NCBI RefSeq assembly: GCF_030409225.1
Contig: NZ_JAUFPK010000004.1
Span: forward strand, 325,792 to 389,791
Direction of reading: 5' to 3'
DNA: 64,000 bases
Source of the DNA: Aquisalimonas lutea
GTDB lineage: Bacteria > Pseudomonadota > Gammaproteobacteria > Nitrococcales > Aquisalimonadaceae
Positions 39,797-48,987 of this stretch are shown in pieces. The notes beneath the pieces were generated by a model, which saw only the letters and a program-made list of their open reading frames with translations, did no database searches and was not told the DNA's origin. Each line of letters starts with the position of its first letter. The stretch's first letter is position 1. The position numbers were made by a program, and so were the translations under genes.

Positions 39797-40978
39797 TTAT
39801 CGACCGGCTTCGTGATGCGCCGGTCGTCTCTGCATGGCGACGGAGCCCGCGGCCAACCCGGCGGTTGCGATGCCCACGATCAGCGCCGTCCAGGGGAGCC
39901 AGGTTGACGCGACGATCATAGCGAGAGCCAGTGGGAACAGCAGCGTGTCGCCGCGGTGCTCCCGGCCCGGGCGGCGATGCAACAGCCACAGCGCAAGCAG
40001 GTAGACAGCTACCGGAACGCTGAGTGCTGCGGCCGCCGGCGCGCCGGTTGCCGGCGATCCGGCCGTGACCAGGTCCAGGTTCGCCGCAATGCCGGCACCG
40101 ACCGCCGCCGCGGAGCACAGGACGAAGTAGTGACCGTATCCCCACATGAATGCCTTGCCGCTGGTCGTGAGAAACCTTGGCGGCGAGGCAGCAAAGTACA
40201 ACCACCACATGGAGAACACGAGCAGCAACCCGCCAGCAATGATCGAGTACACGGCAACGCCGGCATCTCCATGGTCAAGCGCGATGCGGACGCTGCCTGT
40301 AACAGCGATGACGGATTGCCCGAGAACGATGATGACGAATCGCCCGTTGCGGCGTGCAACGTGGTGCGGGTTCCAAGGTGTCGACCCTCTCGATTCGGCC
40401 CACGGGGGAATCGCGAGTTCCACCAGGGCCATCAGGCACCAGCCCCACAACGGCCATGCACCCGCTGCGAGCATGGTCGACCATCCCGCCATAGCGACTG
40501 ACAGGCCGATGGCGTACTGTACCGCCGCGCCCCGGTGTTCCGGATTCCACCGGGCCGCCCTCAGCCATGACGCGACCAGGCCGAGGCGCATCACGGCGTA
40601 TCCCAGGAAGACGATGGCAAAATCGCCCCGTGTGAATGCCTCCGCCGTCCCGGACGCGAGGATCAGTGCGCCTACCATCTGCACGAATGCCGCGAGCCTG
40701 CAACAAATGTCATCGTTGTCAAACGCGGACGCGAACCAGGTGAAATTCATCCAGGCCCACCAGATGGCGAAGAACACAGTCAGATAGCTGGCGATCGCCG
40801 TGGCGGTACCCCCCGCCGTGACCGCCTGGGTGAGCTGCGTCGTAATCTGCGCGATCGCGGCCACGAAGCACAGGTCGAAGAACAGCTCGAGAGGCGATAC
40901 ACCGCGGTTCGGGTCGCGGCGATCCCGGGCATGCATGGCGCGGCAGGCTGTAATGATACGGGCGTCGTGTTCGGGCAT
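39797..40978 (-). CDS. Low temperature requirement protein A (LtrA) family
   Basis: A 393-residue membrane protein of the LtrA family (COG4292) with roughly ten to twelve hydrophobic segments. The signature near the N terminus, PLELFFDLCFVAAIAQIT, and the WAWMNFTWFASAFDNDD segment are characteristic. Molecular function of the family is unknown; the founding gene was linked to growth at low temperature in Listeria. A second, divergent family member starts 210 bp away. ATG 40978 or ATG 40936 may be the start. Confidence 0.85.
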   Translation of the reverse strand: MPEHDARIITACRAMHARDRRDPNRGVSPLELFFDLCFVAAIAQITTQLTQAVTAGGTATAIASYLTVFFAIWWAWMNFTWFASAFDNDDICCRLAAFVQMVGALILASGTAEAFTRGDFAIVFLGYAVMRLGLVASWLRAARWNPEHRGAAVQYAIGLSVAMAGWSTMLAAGAWPLWGWCLMALVELAIPPWAESRGSTPWNPHHVARRNGRFVIIVLGQSVIAVTGSVRIALDHGDAGVAVYSIIAGGLLLVFSMWWLYFAASPPRFLTTSGKAFMWGYGHYFVLCSAAAVGAGIAANLDLVTAGSPATGAPAAAALSVPVAVYLLALWLLHRRPGREHRGDTLLFPLALAMIVASTWLPWTALIVGIATAGLAAGSVAMQRRPAHHEAGR

Positions 40979-41188
40979 GATACCGTCGGCAGTGAAGCGC
41001 TCAGGCCGTCATTGCCGCGCCTGGCCGACCCGGTGGGCCCGGCACATCGGTGCCGCGCACGCGAACAGGATGACGGGATGGCCACCGCGCCGACAACAAT
41101 TCGTGGTCATGATGCTGTGGCCGGTTGCATATTGTCCACGACGGCTCTGTGGGCGTTGTGGACGATTGATCTCGGGGAGTGACAGGAA
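40979..41188 (+). promoter_or_regulatory. Divergent ltrA region with 13-bp inverted repeat
   Basis: The gap between the two LtrA genes contains arms ATTGTCCACGACG (41131-41143) and CGTTGTGGACGAT (41154-41166), 11 of 13 pairs canonical and both mismatches able to form G-U pairs in RNA. The element ends 22 bp before the second gene's start and could be an operator or a leader hairpin. Confidence 0.45.
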
Positions 41189-42400
41189 GTGTCGCTGAAG
41201 GATTTCCCAATCTGGCGCCGCCCCCGTCATTACATGGATGTCGAGGGCGCGAGCGATCATGTCCACTGGGTCGAGCTGTTTTTCGACCTGATCCACGTGG
41301 TCACGATTTTCATCCTCGGGAACTATCTGTCTCACCACCTGGGCTGGCACGGGATTCTGGTCTTCACCGGGCTCTTCCTTGCGATCTTCTACGCGTGGGC
41401 GGACAGCTCGATCTACAACTCTCTCTACATATCCACCGACACGCCGCACCGCGCGGCCATGGCCGTTCAGGTCGTGACGATGATGGTCATCGCCGCGTCC
41501 ATTCCGGACGTGGCGGGGGAGGGGTGGCCGTATTTCGCATCCGGATACGCGCTGAATCGAGCGCTCACCGCCTACCTCTACTGGCGGGCGCGGCATGTCG
41601 GTGCGGACAGGAGCGCGCTCGCCCGGGAACAGGGCCGGAACTTCTTCATCCTTGCCGGCCTGTTCGCCGTGTCGGCGTTTCTGCCGCGTCCCATTGCTTA
41701 CTGGGTCTTCGCCGGCGGCGTCGTGCTGATCCAGCTGCAATACGTGCTGCCCCGCATCGGCACGCTCCGTTTCGGGCGATTCGTCCCCCGGCTCGGTCAT
41801 ATCTCCGAGCGCTTCGGCCTCTTGATGCTCATCCTCCTGGGCGAGGGTTTTTTCAAGCTCGTCGTAACACTAGCCGACAAGGGCATCGCCGAGGTGGGCG
41901 CAGCGACGCTGTTCAATCTTCTCATGGGGGGATTGTCACTGTTCGCGTTGGCGTGGATCTACTTTGATGCTGCCGGGAACGCCAAGCCGAAAAGCCGGGC
42001 CAGGCCCGTTCTCATTGCGTACTGGTTCGCGCACATTGCGATCCTGTGGAGCGCCGTCCTGGTCGGTGTTGCTCTGGCAGGGGAAGTCTATGTCGGATTA
42101 TGGGAGCCGTATCCCACTGACTATGGCGTGATCGGGTGTGTCGGGCTTGCCGTCTTCCTGGCCTCGCTCTGGACGCTGCAACTGCTTGTCGAGGGGCGTG
42201 AGATCACCCGCCACTACCACACTGGCACGGTGCGGGCCTTCGGGATCGTGGTGGCTCTGATTGTGCTCGTTATTCACCCGGTGGTGCCGGCGATCGTGGG
42301 CAACATCGTATGGGGCATCGCGCTCTTCTCGCAGATCGGCGCACCGCTCTACTGGGCGATCGGCGACGTGAGGCAGGGCGAAAGCCCCTGGCAGGAATAA
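41189..42400 (+). CDS. LtrA-family membrane protein
   Basis: A 403-residue polytopic protein of the same broad family as its divergent neighbour. It has VHWVELFFDLIHVVTIF near residue 26, the LtrA opening, and SERFGLLMLILLGEGFFK in the middle. About eleven hydrophobic segments are visible. The start is GTG 41189 with GGGGAG nine bases upstream. The two proteins are clearly different in sequence, so this is not a recent duplication. Function unknown. Confidence 0.85.
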   Translation: MSLKDFPIWRRPRHYMDVEGASDHVHWVELFFDLIHVVTIFILGNYLSHHLGWHGILVFTGLFLAIFYAWADSSIYNSLYISTDTPHRAAMAVQVVTMMVIAASIPDVAGEGWPYFASGYALNRALTAYLYWRARHVGADRSALAREQGRNFFILAGLFAVSAFLPRPIAYWVFAGGVVLIQLQYVLPRIGTLRFGRFVPRLGHISERFGLLMLILLGEGFFKLVVTLADKGIAEVGAATLFNLLMGGLSLFALAWIYFDAAGNAKPKSRARPVLIAYWFAHIAILWSAVLVGVALAGEVYVGLWEPYPTDYGVIGCVGLAVFLASLWTLQLLVEGREITRHYHTGTVRAFGIVVALIVLVIHPVVPAIVGNIVWGIALFSQIGAPLYWAIGDVRQGESPWQE

Positions 42401-42435
42401 GCCGGTATCAGAATGGGCGTGCAGTCCCGGAGGCC

Positions 42436-43227
42436 TCAGTCGAGGGAATGACCTCCCTTGACCGCCTGGTCGGCCAGTACCAGAGGCTGGCCCAGGGAAC
42501 AGGACTCGATCCGGGCCTCGACACCATAGACCGTGCGCAGCATCTGTGACGACAGCACCTCTGCGGGCGGGCCCATGGCTTCGAGCCCGCCGCGGGAGAG
42601 AACCAGCAGCTGATCGCAGAAGCGCGAGGCGAGATTGATGTCATGGCTCGCCACCAGCGCGATGCTGCCGTCCGCGCGGGTGCGTTCCCGGACGGTATTG
42701 AGCACGTTGAGCTGCCAGTGCATGTCCAGGGCGCTGGTCGGCTCATCGAGCAGCAACAGCTCGGGGTCGCGTACCAGCACCTGCGCAAGGCCGATCATCT
42801 GACGCTGGCCACCGGACATCTCGGACAAGCGGCGCAGGGCCAGGTTACGGATGCCGAGCGTTGCGAAGATCGATTCGATGGCCGCGCGCAGGTGCTCTGC
42901 GGAAAGATCCCCGCGGATGGCGCGGCATGCGCTGTAGATGGCCTCGTAGGCAACCAGGGTACTGGCCTGGGGCAGGGCCTGGGGCAGGTAGCCGACCCGC
43001 TGGGCGCGGATCCGATGCGCCAGCTCGGCCAGCGAGGCGCCATTCAGCCGCAGCCTTCCTTCATGACGCAACGTCCCCGCCAACGCCTTGAGCAGGGTCG
43101 ACTTGCCCACGGCATTGGGCCCGATCACCGCCACCACCGAGCCCTCGGCGATCGCCGACAGGCTGATGTCGCGCAGCACCGGCCGCTTGCGGTAGCCGAC
43201 GGACAGGTTGTCGATCTCGAGAGACAA
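42436..43227 (-). CDS. Iron-complex ABC transporter ATPase (FecE type)
   Basis: Cytosolic ATPase of an iron-siderophore importer, 263 residues. Walker A GPNAVGKST (36-44), signature MSGGQRQ, Walker B LLLLDEPTS and the switch histidine in ASHDINLA are present. The start is TTG 43227 with GGAG eight bases upstream, one base after the permease stop. It is the last gene of the receptor-binding protein-permease-ATPase operon. Confidence 0.93.
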   Translation of the reverse strand: MSLEIDNLSVGYRKRPVLRDISLSAIAEGSVVAVIGPNAVGKSTLLKALAGTLRHEGRLRLNGASLAELAHRIRAQRVGYLPQALPQASTLVAYEAIYSACRAIRGDLSAEHLRAAIESIFATLGIRNLALRRLSEMSGGQRQMIGLAQVLVRDPELLLLDEPTSALDMHWQLNVLNTVRERTRADGSIALVASHDINLASRFCDQLLVLSRGGLEAMGPPAEVLSSQMLRTVYGVEARIESCSLGQPLVLADQAVKGGHSLD

Positions 43228-43228
43228 G

Positions 43229-44308
43229 CTATTCGCTCCGGCCGCGCATGAGGATCAGGCTGATGAACAGCGGGATGCCGACCAGCGCCGTGACAATGCC
43301 CACGGGCAGCACGACGCCCGGGACAAGCGACTTGCTGGCAATTGACGCGCAGGACATGAGCAAAGCGCCGGCCAGGGCACTGCCCGGCAGGAACAGCCGA
43401 TGATCCTCGCCCAGGACCAGGCGCGCGATGTGCGGCCCGACCAGGCCGATGAAGCCGATCTCGCCGACGAACGCCAGCGCCGCCGCCGTCAGCAGGCTGA
43501 CCCGCAGCAACACGATCAGCCGCAGGCGCTCGACACGAATGCCGACGCTGCGGGCCTGCTCCTCACCGCCGCGCAGGGCGGTCATGGCCCAGGCATGGCG
43601 CATGGAAAACGGCAGACAGAGCGCGAGCACCGCCGCCACCAGCAGCAACTTGTCCATGGATGCGCGGGCCAGGCTGCCCATGGTCCAGAACACCAGCTGC
43701 TGCAGTGCATCGGCATCGGCGACGAACTGCAGCAACCCGACGACGGCGTTGAGACCGAACAGCAGGGCGATGCCGAACAGAACGACGGTGTGGACCGAGG
43801 CGCCGAGCGCGCGCGACAGCGACAGCACGACCAGCGCCGCCGCGGCGGCAAACACGAATGCCGACAGCGGCAGCATGACCGAGGGCGGCAGACCGAACGG
43901 CGCAATGTTGAACACGATGACGATCGAGGCGCCCAGCGTCGCGGCCGCGCCGATGCCCAGCGTAAACGGGCTGGCCAGCGGGTTGTTCAGCGCCGTCTGC
44001 ATCTCGGCGCCGGCAAGCCCCAGGCTGGCGCCGACGACCAGGGCCATCAACGCGTAGGGAAGGCGGACCTCCCAGATGATCACCCGGGTCGTCGCGTCGA
44101 GGGATGCCGGGTGGATCAGGCCGCCGGCGACATCCAGCACGCTGAGCGCGGCGGGGCCGATCGCCAGGTCGACGACCACCGACACGACGACGGCGGCGGC
44201 CAGCGACACCAGCAACAGCACGCGCCGCATCACGAAGCGCCGATACGCAGCGGCCAGCGATTCGGATCCCGTCGATGCCGGCGCAGTGGCTGGCTCGGAG
44301 CGGCGCAT
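43229..44308 (-). CDS. Iron-complex ABC transporter permease (FecCD family)
   Basis: Inner-membrane permease, 359 residues, with about ten transmembrane helices. The FecCD features LPYALMALVVGASLGLAGAEMQ (in pieces, RLPYALMALVVG and GLAGAEMQTALNNPLASPFTLG) and GEIGFIGLVGPHIAR are clear. ATG 44308 is chosen because GGAAAGG lies eight bases upstream; ATG 44335 lacks one. A single permease gene implies a homodimer. Confidence 0.92.
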   Translation of the reverse strand: MRRSEPATAPASTGSESLAAAYRRFVMRRVLLLVSLAAAVVVSVVVDLAIGPAALSVLDVAGGLIHPASLDATTRVIIWEVRLPYALMALVVGASLGLAGAEMQTALNNPLASPFTLGIGAAATLGASIVIVFNIAPFGLPPSVMLPLSAFVFAAAAALVVLSLSRALGASVHTVVLFGIALLFGLNAVVGLLQFVADADALQQLVFWTMGSLARASMDKLLLVAAVLALCLPFSMRHAWAMTALRGGEEQARSVGIRVERLRLIVLLRVSLLTAAALAFVGEIGFIGLVGPHIARLVLGEDHRLFLPGSALAGALLMSCASIASKSLVPGVVLPVGIVTALVGIPLFISLILMRGRSE

Positions 44309-44367
44309 GCTACGCGCCTTTCCGATGGTGTTCATGCAGTCGCTTGCCGGGCATTGGGTTCATCCCG

Positions 44368-45510
44368 CTAGAGTCCGGTCCAGTAAACGCCGTCGAGCGG
44401 CACCGGCTGGAACCGCTGGAACAGGGTCGCGAGCGTCGCGCGCGGATCCAGCTCCGGGAATCGTTCGGGGTACAGCCATTTGGCGATGACCTGCACGGCG
44501 ACCACGTTCATGGGCGTGTTGTAGAAGTTGTGCCAGATCGCGTAGGCACGCTCGTCCTGAATGGCCTCGAGCTGACCCAGCCCGCGCCCCTGTGTCGCCC
44601 GCCGAAGCGACTGCCGGGCACGCTCGGGAGAAACACCCGGCCCCAGCGTGACAAAGGGCTGCTCGCCCTCGCGCGCGGCCGAGCCGATCGCCGTGGCGAT
44701 ATAGATCGCCGGTTGATGAACCAGCAGATATTCCAGGTTCATGGTCCCGGCAACGCCGGGAATCCGATCGCGGGCGATGTTGCGGCCGCCGGCGTAGTCG
44801 ACGAAGTGTCCCATCATGCCGTCGGCCATGGTCTCGCAGCAGGTGTCGTGGAGGCCGGCGCGGCTGTGCAGGAACACGCCCGGGCGATCCTCGCGCGCGA
44901 TGTCCGGCAGGCGATCGCGGACCCGCGCGAGCTCGGCCTCGTAGAACGCGAGAAACTCGTGCGCCTCGCGCTCGCGATCCAGGAGCTTGCCGAGCAGGCG
45001 CAGGCTGCGCGGCGTGTTGCGCAGCGGCTGCTGACGGAAGTCCAGGAATACGACGGTTACCCCTGCCTCCTCGAGACTGTCGATCAGCCGGCTGCTGCCC
45101 GACGAGGGCCCGTGACCCGCCAGGCTGAAGATGGCCACGTCGGCATCGAGCGTGAGTGCATGCTCGGTGCTGAAGCTGTCCGCCGAGGTATGGCCGAGCT
45201 CGGGAATCGATTCCAGGGCCGGAAAGCGCTCGCGATACAGGCGGTAGGTGCCCGGGTCCGCCAGGCGAAAGTCCGGCAGGATGCCGACGACACGCTCCAG
45301 CGGCTGCTCGCGTTCGAGCATGGCCAGGGTAGGGAGGTAGCGCCCCTCGCCGAGGATGATGCGCTCGACACGCGCCGGCAGCTCCACCTGGCGGCCGGCC
45401 AAATCGGTAACGGTCTCCGCGTGCACCGCCGAGGCCGCGATCAGGCTCCAGAGAAGAACCCCCGCACGGGCGAGCCGTGCCCGTGCGGGATCGCTATGGC
45501 GACGTCGCAC
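44368..45510 (-). CDS. Periplasmic iron-complex binding protein (FecB/BtuF type)
   Basis: Solute-binding protein of the importer, 380 residues, with a signal peptide ending near ASAVHA (residue 31). It starts VTDLAGRQVELPARVERII, the usual class III binding-protein opening. The helical backbone architecture fits siderophore, heme or cobalamin binders. No lipobox is seen. The start is GTG 45510, one base after the receptor stop, so translation probably depends on coupling. The ligand cannot be read from the sequence. Confidence 0.9.
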   Translation of the reverse strand: MRRRHSDPARARLARAGVLLWSLIAASAVHAETVTDLAGRQVELPARVERIILGEGRYLPTLAMLEREQPLERVVGILPDFRLADPGTYRLYRERFPALESIPELGHTSADSFSTEHALTLDADVAIFSLAGHGPSSGSSRLIDSLEEAGVTVVFLDFRQQPLRNTPRSLRLLGKLLDREREAHEFLAFYEAELARVRDRLPDIAREDRPGVFLHSRAGLHDTCCETMADGMMGHFVDYAGGRNIARDRIPGVAGTMNLEYLLVHQPAIYIATAIGSAAREGEQPFVTLGPGVSPERARQSLRRATQGRGLGQLEAIQDERAYAIWHNFYNTPMNVVAVQVIAKWLYPERFPELDPRATLATLFQRFQPVPLDGVYWTGL

Positions 45511-45511
45511 G

Positions 45512-47482
45512 TCAGAACTCCAGATTCAGTCCGACACGGATGTCGCGGCCGGGCTCGGGCTGTCCGACCACCGCGTCGTAGCCGGGATAGCTGCTGTAAT
45601 CGGCGTTGCTGGCCTGATTGACGTACTGCTCGTCGAACAGGTTCTTCACCGTGAAGGTCAGCTCCAGGTTGGAGCTGCCCATCGGCTGCCATCTCGCGTA
45701 CACATCGTGGACATCATAGCCGGACTTGCTGACCGTACCCGGCACGCTCTGGATGCCGTCGATGTCATCGACGAACCGGCCCAGCCAGCCGACCCGCAGG
45801 CTGGAAGTCGCCTGGTACTCGATCTCGGTTGTCCAGGTGCTGCCGATGGAGTTGCCCAGTCCGTTGTGCTCGTACAGCGTCACGGGCTCGCCGTCGAGCT
45901 CGGTGTCGTTGTGATGGTATCCCACCCGCATCGTTACGCGGTCCCAGCTGTAGCCGCCGCGCAGCACGTAACCTTTCGACTCCAGGTCGCCGACATTGGT
46001 GTAGAACCGGCTCCACGGGGGCGATACGGAGACCGAGTCCTCGATGTCGGTGCGATAGACGGTCCCCGACAGGGCGAGCCGGTCCGCCCGGTATTCGAAA
46101 CCGATCTCGCGATTCTCGGCCTTCTCGGGCTCCAGGTCGGGATCGTTCTCGGTACCGAAGATCTTGAATGCGTCGCGGGTCATCGGACCACGGAAGGCTT
46201 CTGCATAGCCGGCATTGACGCTGAGCCCCTGCGTCACGAAATACGTGCCGCTGATGTTCGCGCTCACGCCGGATTCCTCGAATTCCTCGTCATTGGTATC
46301 GCGCAGCTCGTAGTTGTCGTAGCGCGCGCCGAAGCTGAGCAGGAACGCATCGGTCACATCGAAGTCGTCCTGGACATAGACGCCGGTGACCTCGCCTTCC
46401 TCGGATTCCGCGTTGCGGTCGCCCTCGGGGCCGGCGGTCACGCGGTCGTCGCGGTAGTCGACGCCGTAGGTCACTTCGTGGCTGCCGAGCCGGCTGGTGT
46501 TGCGCACGTCGATGCCGTCGGTCTCGACCTTGCCGTGGTAGATCGGCCAGCCCAGCGGACGCTGGTCCTGCTCGATGTTCTGCTCCGTGCGGTAGAGCGT
46601 GACATCGAGGCCGAGCCAGTCGTTGGCCGCCGGCATCAGCTCATAGTTGAGCGTGCCCGTCTGCCGCGTGCCCTCCAGGGGTAGCACCTGGTTGCCGGGG
46701 CTGACCGCCCACTGCGGCCGCTGAGCGCGTTCGCCCTCATCCTCGCGCCGGTCGTAGCTCAGGCGCAGGGTCTGGCCGCCGCCCAGGTCGCCGACGAGCT
46801 TGGCGAAGCCGAGCTGCTGATCGGCGTCGGTGCCGAGGCGCTCGTTGCCGTCGCCGTCCTCGTAGTTGTCGTGATCGCTCGTGCCCAGCGAGAACAGCCC
46901 GCTCCAGGTATCGCCGAAGCGGCTGGCCACCGAGGCACTGGCGTCATGTCCGTCGGTATTGCTGGAGTGACTCAGCCTGGTGAGCACGGTGAACTGCTCG
47001 CCGGCACGCAGTAGATCGTCGGGGTCCTTGGTCACGAAACGAAGGCTGCCGCCCAGTGCGCCCGGCCCCGAGGTCGCGCGGCCCGCGCCCGCCTCGACTT
47101 CGACACGCTTGAGCAATTCGGGCGCGATGGACAGCCGTCCCGTGTGATGGAACAGGCTGCCGGACTGGCTGGCGCCATCCACCGAGAGATTCAGCAGCGA
47201 TTCCTCGATCCCCCGCAGGTAGACGCGCTGCGCCGCACCGGGACCGCCACCGGCCGTCACCTCGGGATCGCCGGCGAAGATGTCTTCCAGGTCGTTCGCC
47301 TGATAATCCTGCAGCGATTCCTGCTCGATCGTGATGTCGGTGCCTTCGGTCACGTAGCCGTCGGCGGACACGTTGACAGGGTCCAGCGAGAGCGCCTCCG
47401 ATTCCTGCGCCGAGGCACCCTGGCTGGCGAGAAGCATGGTGGCCGCGACACAGCCCAGTGTGCCGCATTGTTGTCGATTCAT
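45512..47482 (-). CDS. TonB-dependent outer-membrane receptor
   Basis: A 656-residue receptor precursor. Signal peptide ends near SQGASA (residue 25); the TonB box region follows; the plug contains RVYLRGIEESLLNLSVDGA (split RVYLRGIEE, LLNLSVDGA), and the barrel ends GLNLEF. NDPDLEPEKAENREIGFEYR is the usual exposed-to-barrel transition. No signalling domain is present, so regulation differs from HasR. ATG 47482 is chosen: GAGGGG lies seven bases upstream, and the in-frame ATG at 47530 would lie inside the upstream Fur box. Two Fur boxes lie just upstream. Siderophore uptake is most likely; heme or other metal complexes remain possible. Confidence 0.9.
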   Translation of the reverse strand: MNRQQCGTLGCVAATMLLASQGASAQESEALSLDPVNVSADGYVTEGTDITIEQESLQDYQANDLEDIFAGDPEVTAGGGPGAAQRVYLRGIEESLLNLSVDGASQSGSLFHHTGRLSIAPELLKRVEVEAGAGRATSGPGALGGSLRFVTKDPDDLLRAGEQFTVLTRLSHSSNTDGHDASASVASRFGDTWSGLFSLGTSDHDNYEDGDGNERLGTDADQQLGFAKLVGDLGGGQTLRLSYDRREDEGERAQRPQWAVSPGNQVLPLEGTRQTGTLNYELMPAANDWLGLDVTLYRTEQNIEQDQRPLGWPIYHGKVETDGIDVRNTSRLGSHEVTYGVDYRDDRVTAGPEGDRNAESEEGEVTGVYVQDDFDVTDAFLLSFGARYDNYELRDTNDEEFEESGVSANISGTYFVTQGLSVNAGYAEAFRGPMTRDAFKIFGTENDPDLEPEKAENREIGFEYRADRLALSGTVYRTDIEDSVSVSPPWSRFYTNVGDLESKGYVLRGGYSWDRVTMRVGYHHNDTELDGEPVTLYEHNGLGNSIGSTWTTEIEYQATSSLRVGWLGRFVDDIDGIQSVPGTVSKSGYDVHDVYARWQPMGSSNLELTFTVKNLFDEQYVNQASNADYSSYPGYDAVVGQPEPGRDIRVGLNLEF

Positions 47483-47492
47483 GATGCGCCCC

Positions 47493-47511
47493 TCAAATGA
47501 TAATCGTTCGC
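47493..47511 (+). promoter_or_regulatory. Fur box 1 upstream of the TonB-dependent receptor
   Basis: TCAAATGATAATCGTTCGC matches 13 of 19 Fur consensus positions, with the core TGATAATC intact. It lies 11-29 bp upstream of the receptor ATG and overlaps a -10-like TATCAT on the minus strand (47502-47497). Confidence 0.7.
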
Positions 47512-47515
47512 ACTT

Positions 47516-47534
47516 GAGAGGCATTCTCATTGCG
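47516..47534 (-). promoter_or_regulatory. Fur box 2 upstream of the TonB-dependent receptor
   Basis: On the minus strand CGCAATGAGAATGCCTCTC matches 11 of 19 Fur consensus positions, with AATGAGAAT resembling AATGATAAT. It is four bases from box 1, suggesting two Fur dimers side by side. Confidence 0.5.
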
Positions 47535-47556
47535 GGCGGAGTGGATGGGAAGGCGC

Positions 47557-47592
47557 TTTTACATTTTTTACGCCGTTGTTACATCTGTTACA
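47557..47592 (-). promoter_or_regulatory. Candidate response-regulator operator
   Basis: Four copies of (T/C)GTAA(C/A)A on the minus strand, beginning at 47592, 47583, 47572 and 47563. Spacings are 9, 11 and 9, that is, a 20-bp unit repeated twice. It lies between the kinase gene and the receptor it probably regulates. OmpR-family regulators bind tandem direct repeats, so the adjacent regulator is the natural candidate. Confidence 0.55.
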
Positions 47593-47607
47593 CCGTCATC
47601 GTGCTGC

Positions 47608-48987
47608 TCATGCCGGCTCACCATCCACCGACGGGCCTCCGGGGGCGTTCTTCGGCAGCTGGATCGTGATCACAAGGCCGTGCGGCGATCGATTGGTCGC
47701 GTGAATGCTGCCGCCCACCGCCCGGATCTCGCGTCGCGCCAGCGCGAGCCCCAGGCCATGACCGCCCTGTGCATCATCACGCGCAACCCGCTCGAGGCGG
47801 GCGAAGGGCTCGAAGATCGCTTCGCGTTGATCCTCGGGGACGCCAGGCCCTTCGTCGGCGACTTCCACCCGGAAGGACTCGCCGTCATCGGACACGTCGA
47901 CACCAACGGAGCCGCCCGCCGGCGTGTGCTGCAGTGCATTGCGGATGACGTTCTCCAGGGCCTGGCCCAGCGCGCGCTGACAGCTGCCGTGTACGACGGC
48001 CTCGTCCGGCAGGGCGGCGCGCAGCTCGTGATCCGGATACTCGAAGCGCGCATCCTCGAGGATGCTGTCGATCAGGTCCGTCAGGTTCAGCGTGTCCTGA
48101 TCGAGCCGGGGCTGCTCCGTATCGAGCCATGCCAGCGTCAGCGTATCCTCGACCAGCCGTCGCATGACCGCACATTCCCGCCGTACGCGGGGCAGCGTCG
48201 TCACGTGCGGATCATTGCTGTTCTCGGCGCATTCCAGGGCCATGTCGATCCGTGTCAGCGGCGTGCGCAACTCATGGGAGAGGGCGGCGATCAGGTGACG
48301 CTGCATGCGGATGAGCTCACCAGTGCGCTTGGCCATGTGATCGAACGTCTCGGCCAGCGAGCTCAGCTCGTCGTTGCGGTTGCCGAGCAACGGCCGGACG
48401 CGGACATCCAGCTGGCCGCGGCTGAATTCGCGTGTAGCGGACTCGAGGTTGCGCAACGGCCGCATCAGGTGGCGATACAGGGCCACGCTGAGCCCCGACA
48501 ATGCCAGCAGGGGCAGGGCGATCTGGATCAGCAGCCCCGTCTGCGCAAGATAGGTGCCCGGGCGCATGCGTTGCGGCAGCTTGATCAGGAAATGGGTGTG
48601 CTGATCGATGGGCACTTCCATGATGGGGTTGTCATCGAAGTACAAGTGGACTTTCCAGTCCACGCCGCGTCCCAGACGGAACCCGTCCTGCAGTGACGGC
48701 GCCAGCTCACTGCCGGCAACGGGCTCGATGCCCGTCCTCGCCACCGCCGCCCAGGTGTTCTCCCTGTCCTGCAGCTCTCGCAACCAGCGCGACAGGGCGG
48801 CCTGGTCGCCGGATTCGTAGAGCGTCTTCGCCGTGTTGCCGTACTCGAGCAGCGTCGCCTGATGTTCCTCGGCGAGGTAGCTCATCTGGTCTTCGGCATG
48901 CGAGCTCAACAGCGAGATCGCCCAGAAAAAAGCCACCGTGCCGGCGGCGACGGTGGCACACAGCTTCCAGAGCAGGCGCCGCTTCAT
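47608..48987 (-). CDS. Sensor histidine kinase
   Basis: An inner-membrane kinase of 459 residues. Transmembrane helices at about 8-28 and 147-170 flank a periplasmic sensor of about 120 residues, followed by a HAMP domain, the phospho-acceptor His238 in ALSHELRTPLTR, and a catalytic domain with NVIRNALQH and GHGLGLALARR. ATG 48987 overlaps the regulator stop as ATGA. Lying upstream of a TonB-dependent receptor, it resembles PfeS/PirS kinases that sense a ferric siderophore in the periplasm; this is inference from position. Confidence 0.93.
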   Translation of the reverse strand: MKRRLLWKLCATVAAGTVAFFWAISLLSSHAEDQMSYLAEEHQATLLEYGNTAKTLYESGDQAALSRWLRELQDRENTWAAVARTGIEPVAGSELAPSLQDGFRLGRGVDWKVHLYFDDNPIMEVPIDQHTHFLIKLPQRMRPGTYLAQTGLLIQIALPLLALSGLSVALYRHLMRPLRNLESATREFSRGQLDVRVRPLLGNRNDELSSLAETFDHMAKRTGELIRMQRHLIAALSHELRTPLTRIDMALECAENSNDPHVTTLPRVRRECAVMRRLVEDTLTLAWLDTEQPRLDQDTLNLTDLIDSILEDARFEYPDHELRAALPDEAVVHGSCQRALGQALENVIRNALQHTPAGGSVGVDVSDDGESFRVEVADEGPGVPEDQREAIFEPFARLERVARDDAQGGHGLGLALARREIRAVGGSIHATNRSPHGLVITIQLPKNAPGGPSVDGEPA

